Assembly: GCF_020907245.1 (NCBI RefSeq)
Contig: NZ_JAJJWH010000002.1
Coordinates: 151,740-215,739, forward strand
Origin: Pontibacter harenae
GTDB lineage: Bacteria > Bacteroidota > Bacteroidia > Cytophagales > Hymenobacteraceae
Direction of reading: 5' to 3'
DNA length: 64,000 nucleotides
The position numbers and the translations under genes are program-made. Under the pieces are notes generated by a model. That model was given only the letters and a program-made list of their open reading frames with translations. It did no database searches and was not told where the DNA came from. Shown one piece after another: positions 62,679-64,000 of this stretch; within the stretch, counting starts at the first letter, position 1; the number at the start of each line of letters is the position of its first letter.

Positions 62679-63128
62679 GTGAAAAACCGTGCTGGGGGAG
62701 TGTTAAACTTTAAAATGGAATTATCTAAAAGTTGTAGTTTTATCGTATTAAAAACAACAGGCAATATTATAGCTGCTTTTATAGTGTTACTGTTGTCCAC
62801 ATCGCTGGCCCATTCACAGGGTTTGTTAGATGCTAGGGTACTCACGCTTCAAGGGGCAGTTGAGCTAGCCAAAGGAAAGCAGATGCTGGGTGCAAAACGT
62901 GCCGATGAGATAGCTGAAAAACGCTACAACATCACGAAGTCAAGGTACTTGATGGGCAAAGTAAGTATACTGGATTTAAATGTTGCCACCGAAGAGCGAA
63001 CTGATAAAGCTACCCGTAGCTTTATCAGTTCGCTCTGGAGCTTCTGGTCTGCCTATTACACCCTCCGCAGGCTTACCCTCTACGACTTCGAACGGAATAT
63101 GGCGCTGGTGCAAGAAATACCAGAGTAG
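62679..63128 (+). pseudogene. TolC-like outer-membrane efflux protein with large internal deletion
   Basis: The 149-residue frame has a signal-peptide-like region (VLLLSTSLAHSQG). It then shows the typical start of a TolC mature protein (LTLQGAVELAKG) and immediately the C-terminal helices: ADEIAEKRYNITKSRYLMGK and VSILDLNVATEERTDKATRS, then SLWSFWSAYYTLRRLTLYDF. About 290 residues of a normal 440-residue family member are missing between AKGKQ and MLGAKR, and the frame is kept. The remaining part cannot form the trimeric channel. It lies alone, without adaptor or pump genes. The start codon is uncertain (GTG 62679 or ATG 62715). Confidence 0.65.
62993..63036. repeat. perfect 20-bp inverted repeat with 4-base loop
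   Basis: Left arm 62993-63012 (starts AGAGCGAACTG) and right arm 63017-63036 (ends AGTTCGCTCT) are exact complements around CCCG. It lies inside the coding frame of the TolC remnant. It has no T-run, so it is not a standard terminator. Confidence 0.9.
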
Positions 63129-63215
63129 GTGCTAAATAATTTTTATGAAGCAGGTTTACTTGATAATGAACTGTTCCTCATCAGTAAGCAAAATATACAT
63201 CTCTAATTTCCTGTA

Positions 63216-63244
63216 AAACAAAAAGCCTGGCGAAAGCCAGGCTT
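63216..63244 (-). terminator. terminator of the DUF3109 gene
   Basis: AAGCCTGGC and GCCAGGCTT form a 9-bp stem around a GAAA (reverse: TTTC) loop. On the reverse strand TTTTGTTTTAC follows, which suits the gene ending at 63270. Confidence 0.85.
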
Positions 63245-63269
63245 AACAAAATATTCTGTATAGTACAAA

Positions 63270-63848
63270 CTAAACTTTCGTAGGGTTCTCCTCTTCCATG
63301 AGTTGCTCTAAACTACTGTACCAGCTTTCGCCATATTTTCTGATAAGCGGCTCCTTCAGGAACTGATACACACGTACACCTAAATCTTCGCCAAAGCTAC
63401 AGGCGGCGCTGCAAATGCTCCAACGGTCGTAATTCAAGGCTTCAAAACCATCGTACTTGCTGATTCGGATTGGGTATAAGTGGCAGGAAATCGGTTTTTG
63501 CCAATCAATTTTGCCATCTAGATAAGCTTGTTCAATGCCGCACTTTAGCATCAGGTTATCATCGTAAGTGGCAAAAGCGCATTCTCTGTTACCTATTGTG
63601 GGCGTGGAATAGTCTCCTTCAAAATCCATCACATACAATCCCTGCTCATCTATAGCTTTTTTACCAGCATCCGATAAGTATGGCTTTATAACGTCGTAAT
63701 TTTGCTCTAGTATAACCAACTCCTCCCCTTCTAAAGGAGCTCCTAAGTCACCTTCTACACAGCAGGCTCCTTTGCATTTCTCTAAATTGCAGACAAAGAA
63801 CTTATCGCGAACATCGTCGCTTATAACGGTATTTTGATGGATTATCAT
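63270..63848 (-). CDS. DUF3109 family cysteine-rich protein
   Basis: The protein has 192 residues. It has a strongly conserved Cys pattern: [15 protein letters not shown] near residue 20, [20 protein letters not shown] in the middle, [13 protein letters not shown], and [14 protein letters not shown] near residue 145. Eight or more Cys residues suggest a metal site, possibly an Fe-S cluster or zinc, related to the YkgJ-type group. DUF3109 has no settled function. It is a single gene with a terminator after it. ATG 63848 gives the standard start ([20 protein letters not shown]). Confidence 0.85.
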   Translation of the reverse strand: MIIHQNTVISDDVRDKFFVCNLEKCKGACCVEGDLGAPLEGEELVILEQNYDVIKPYLSDAGKKAIDEQGLYVMDFEGDYSTPTIGNRECAFATYDDNLMLKCGIEQAYLDGKIDWQKPISCHLYPIRISKYDGFEALNYDRWSICSAACSFGEDLGVRVYQFLKEPLIRKYGESWYSSLEQLMEEENPTKV

Positions 63849-64000
63849 GATCTAAAGACAAATAGCTTTGGGATAAAGAACAAAAACTGCTGTTTCTGTT
63901 AAATAAAGAAGACAAAGGTAGCCAGAAATAAGTTTAAACAGATGCCAGACTTTACAAGTTAGGGAGTGTAATTTAAACTGTGTCATTTCCATATTTCAAT

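Overview
The window looks like chromosomal DNA from a Bacteroidota member, probably order Cytophagales and family Hymenobacteraceae. A Pontibacter-like genus is my guess from gene content, not a proven placement. The evidence is a set of families typical of the phylum (DUF3667, DUF983, DUF3109, a carboxypeptidase-regulatory-domain TonB-dependent receptor, an outer-membrane DbpA/AI-2E/MlaEFD neighbourhood) and Bacteroidota-type promoters. The clearest promoter serves tRNA-Ser: TTGCAA, 18 bp, TATCTTTG, directly upstream of the tRNA. The same TAnnTTTG box recurs before several genes. No phage, IS element, CRISPR array or rRNA operon was seen.

Layout. 1-8.6 kb: the 3' part of a beta-CASP RNase-like protein, a frameshifted TonB-like lipoprotein, a FUSC-type exporter, DUF3667 and DUF983 membrane proteins, an outer-membrane protein, a periplasmic amidase, a monooxygenase-like protein and an aldo/keto reductase. 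8.9-15.8 kb: an accessory-looking stretch with a multiply frameshifted CYP152-type P450, a beta-barrel protein, and a GMC oxidoreductase with a Tat-exported partner and an HTTM-like membrane protein. This last group sits between two diverged copies of the barrel gene's 3' end and its terminator. 15.8-25.8 kb: a nucleotide pyrophosphatase/phosphodiesterase, a RES/Xre toxin-antitoxin pair, an ECF sigma factor with a membrane partner, TPR and OmpA proteins, DUF2062 and a large TonB-dependent receptor. 26-36.5 kb: AI-2E-type permease, DbpA-like helicase, secreted hydrolases, a lone amidoligase, and a lipoprotein nuclease next to its probable inhibitor (NucA/NuiA type). 36.7-45.4 kb: tRNA-Ser(GGA), a tatD-ansA operon, glycosyltransferase/deacetylase and flippase-like/glycosyltransferase operons, a SpoIIE-type phosphatase and ruvC. 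45.4-55.8 kb: mlaEFD, HIT, greA, a 2-hydroxyacid dehydrogenase, the rsmA-mgtE operon and the pepA-pdxA operon. 55.9-62.4 kb: the conserved lipid/translation cluster yceD-rpmF-plsX-fabH-(GAF)-efp-accB-accC. 62.7-63.9 kb: an internally deleted TolC-like remnant and DUF3109.

How it fits together. The right half is mostly conserved housekeeping: acyl-phosphate formation, the first elongation step of fatty-acid synthesis and acetyl-CoA carboxylation, next to L32 and EF-P. The left half is more variable and is decaying in places. Three coding regions are clearly damaged (TonB-like, P450, TolC-like), and a fourth exists only as a 3' relic. The observations most worth a second look are the secreted nuclease/inhibitor pair, the duplicated-3'-end island carrying the GMC/Tat/HTTM genes, the perfect 20-bp palindrome inside the TolC remnant, the hairpin in the greA leader, and a short ORF in the mla leader. 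I found nothing I can confidently call a new defence or biosynthetic system.
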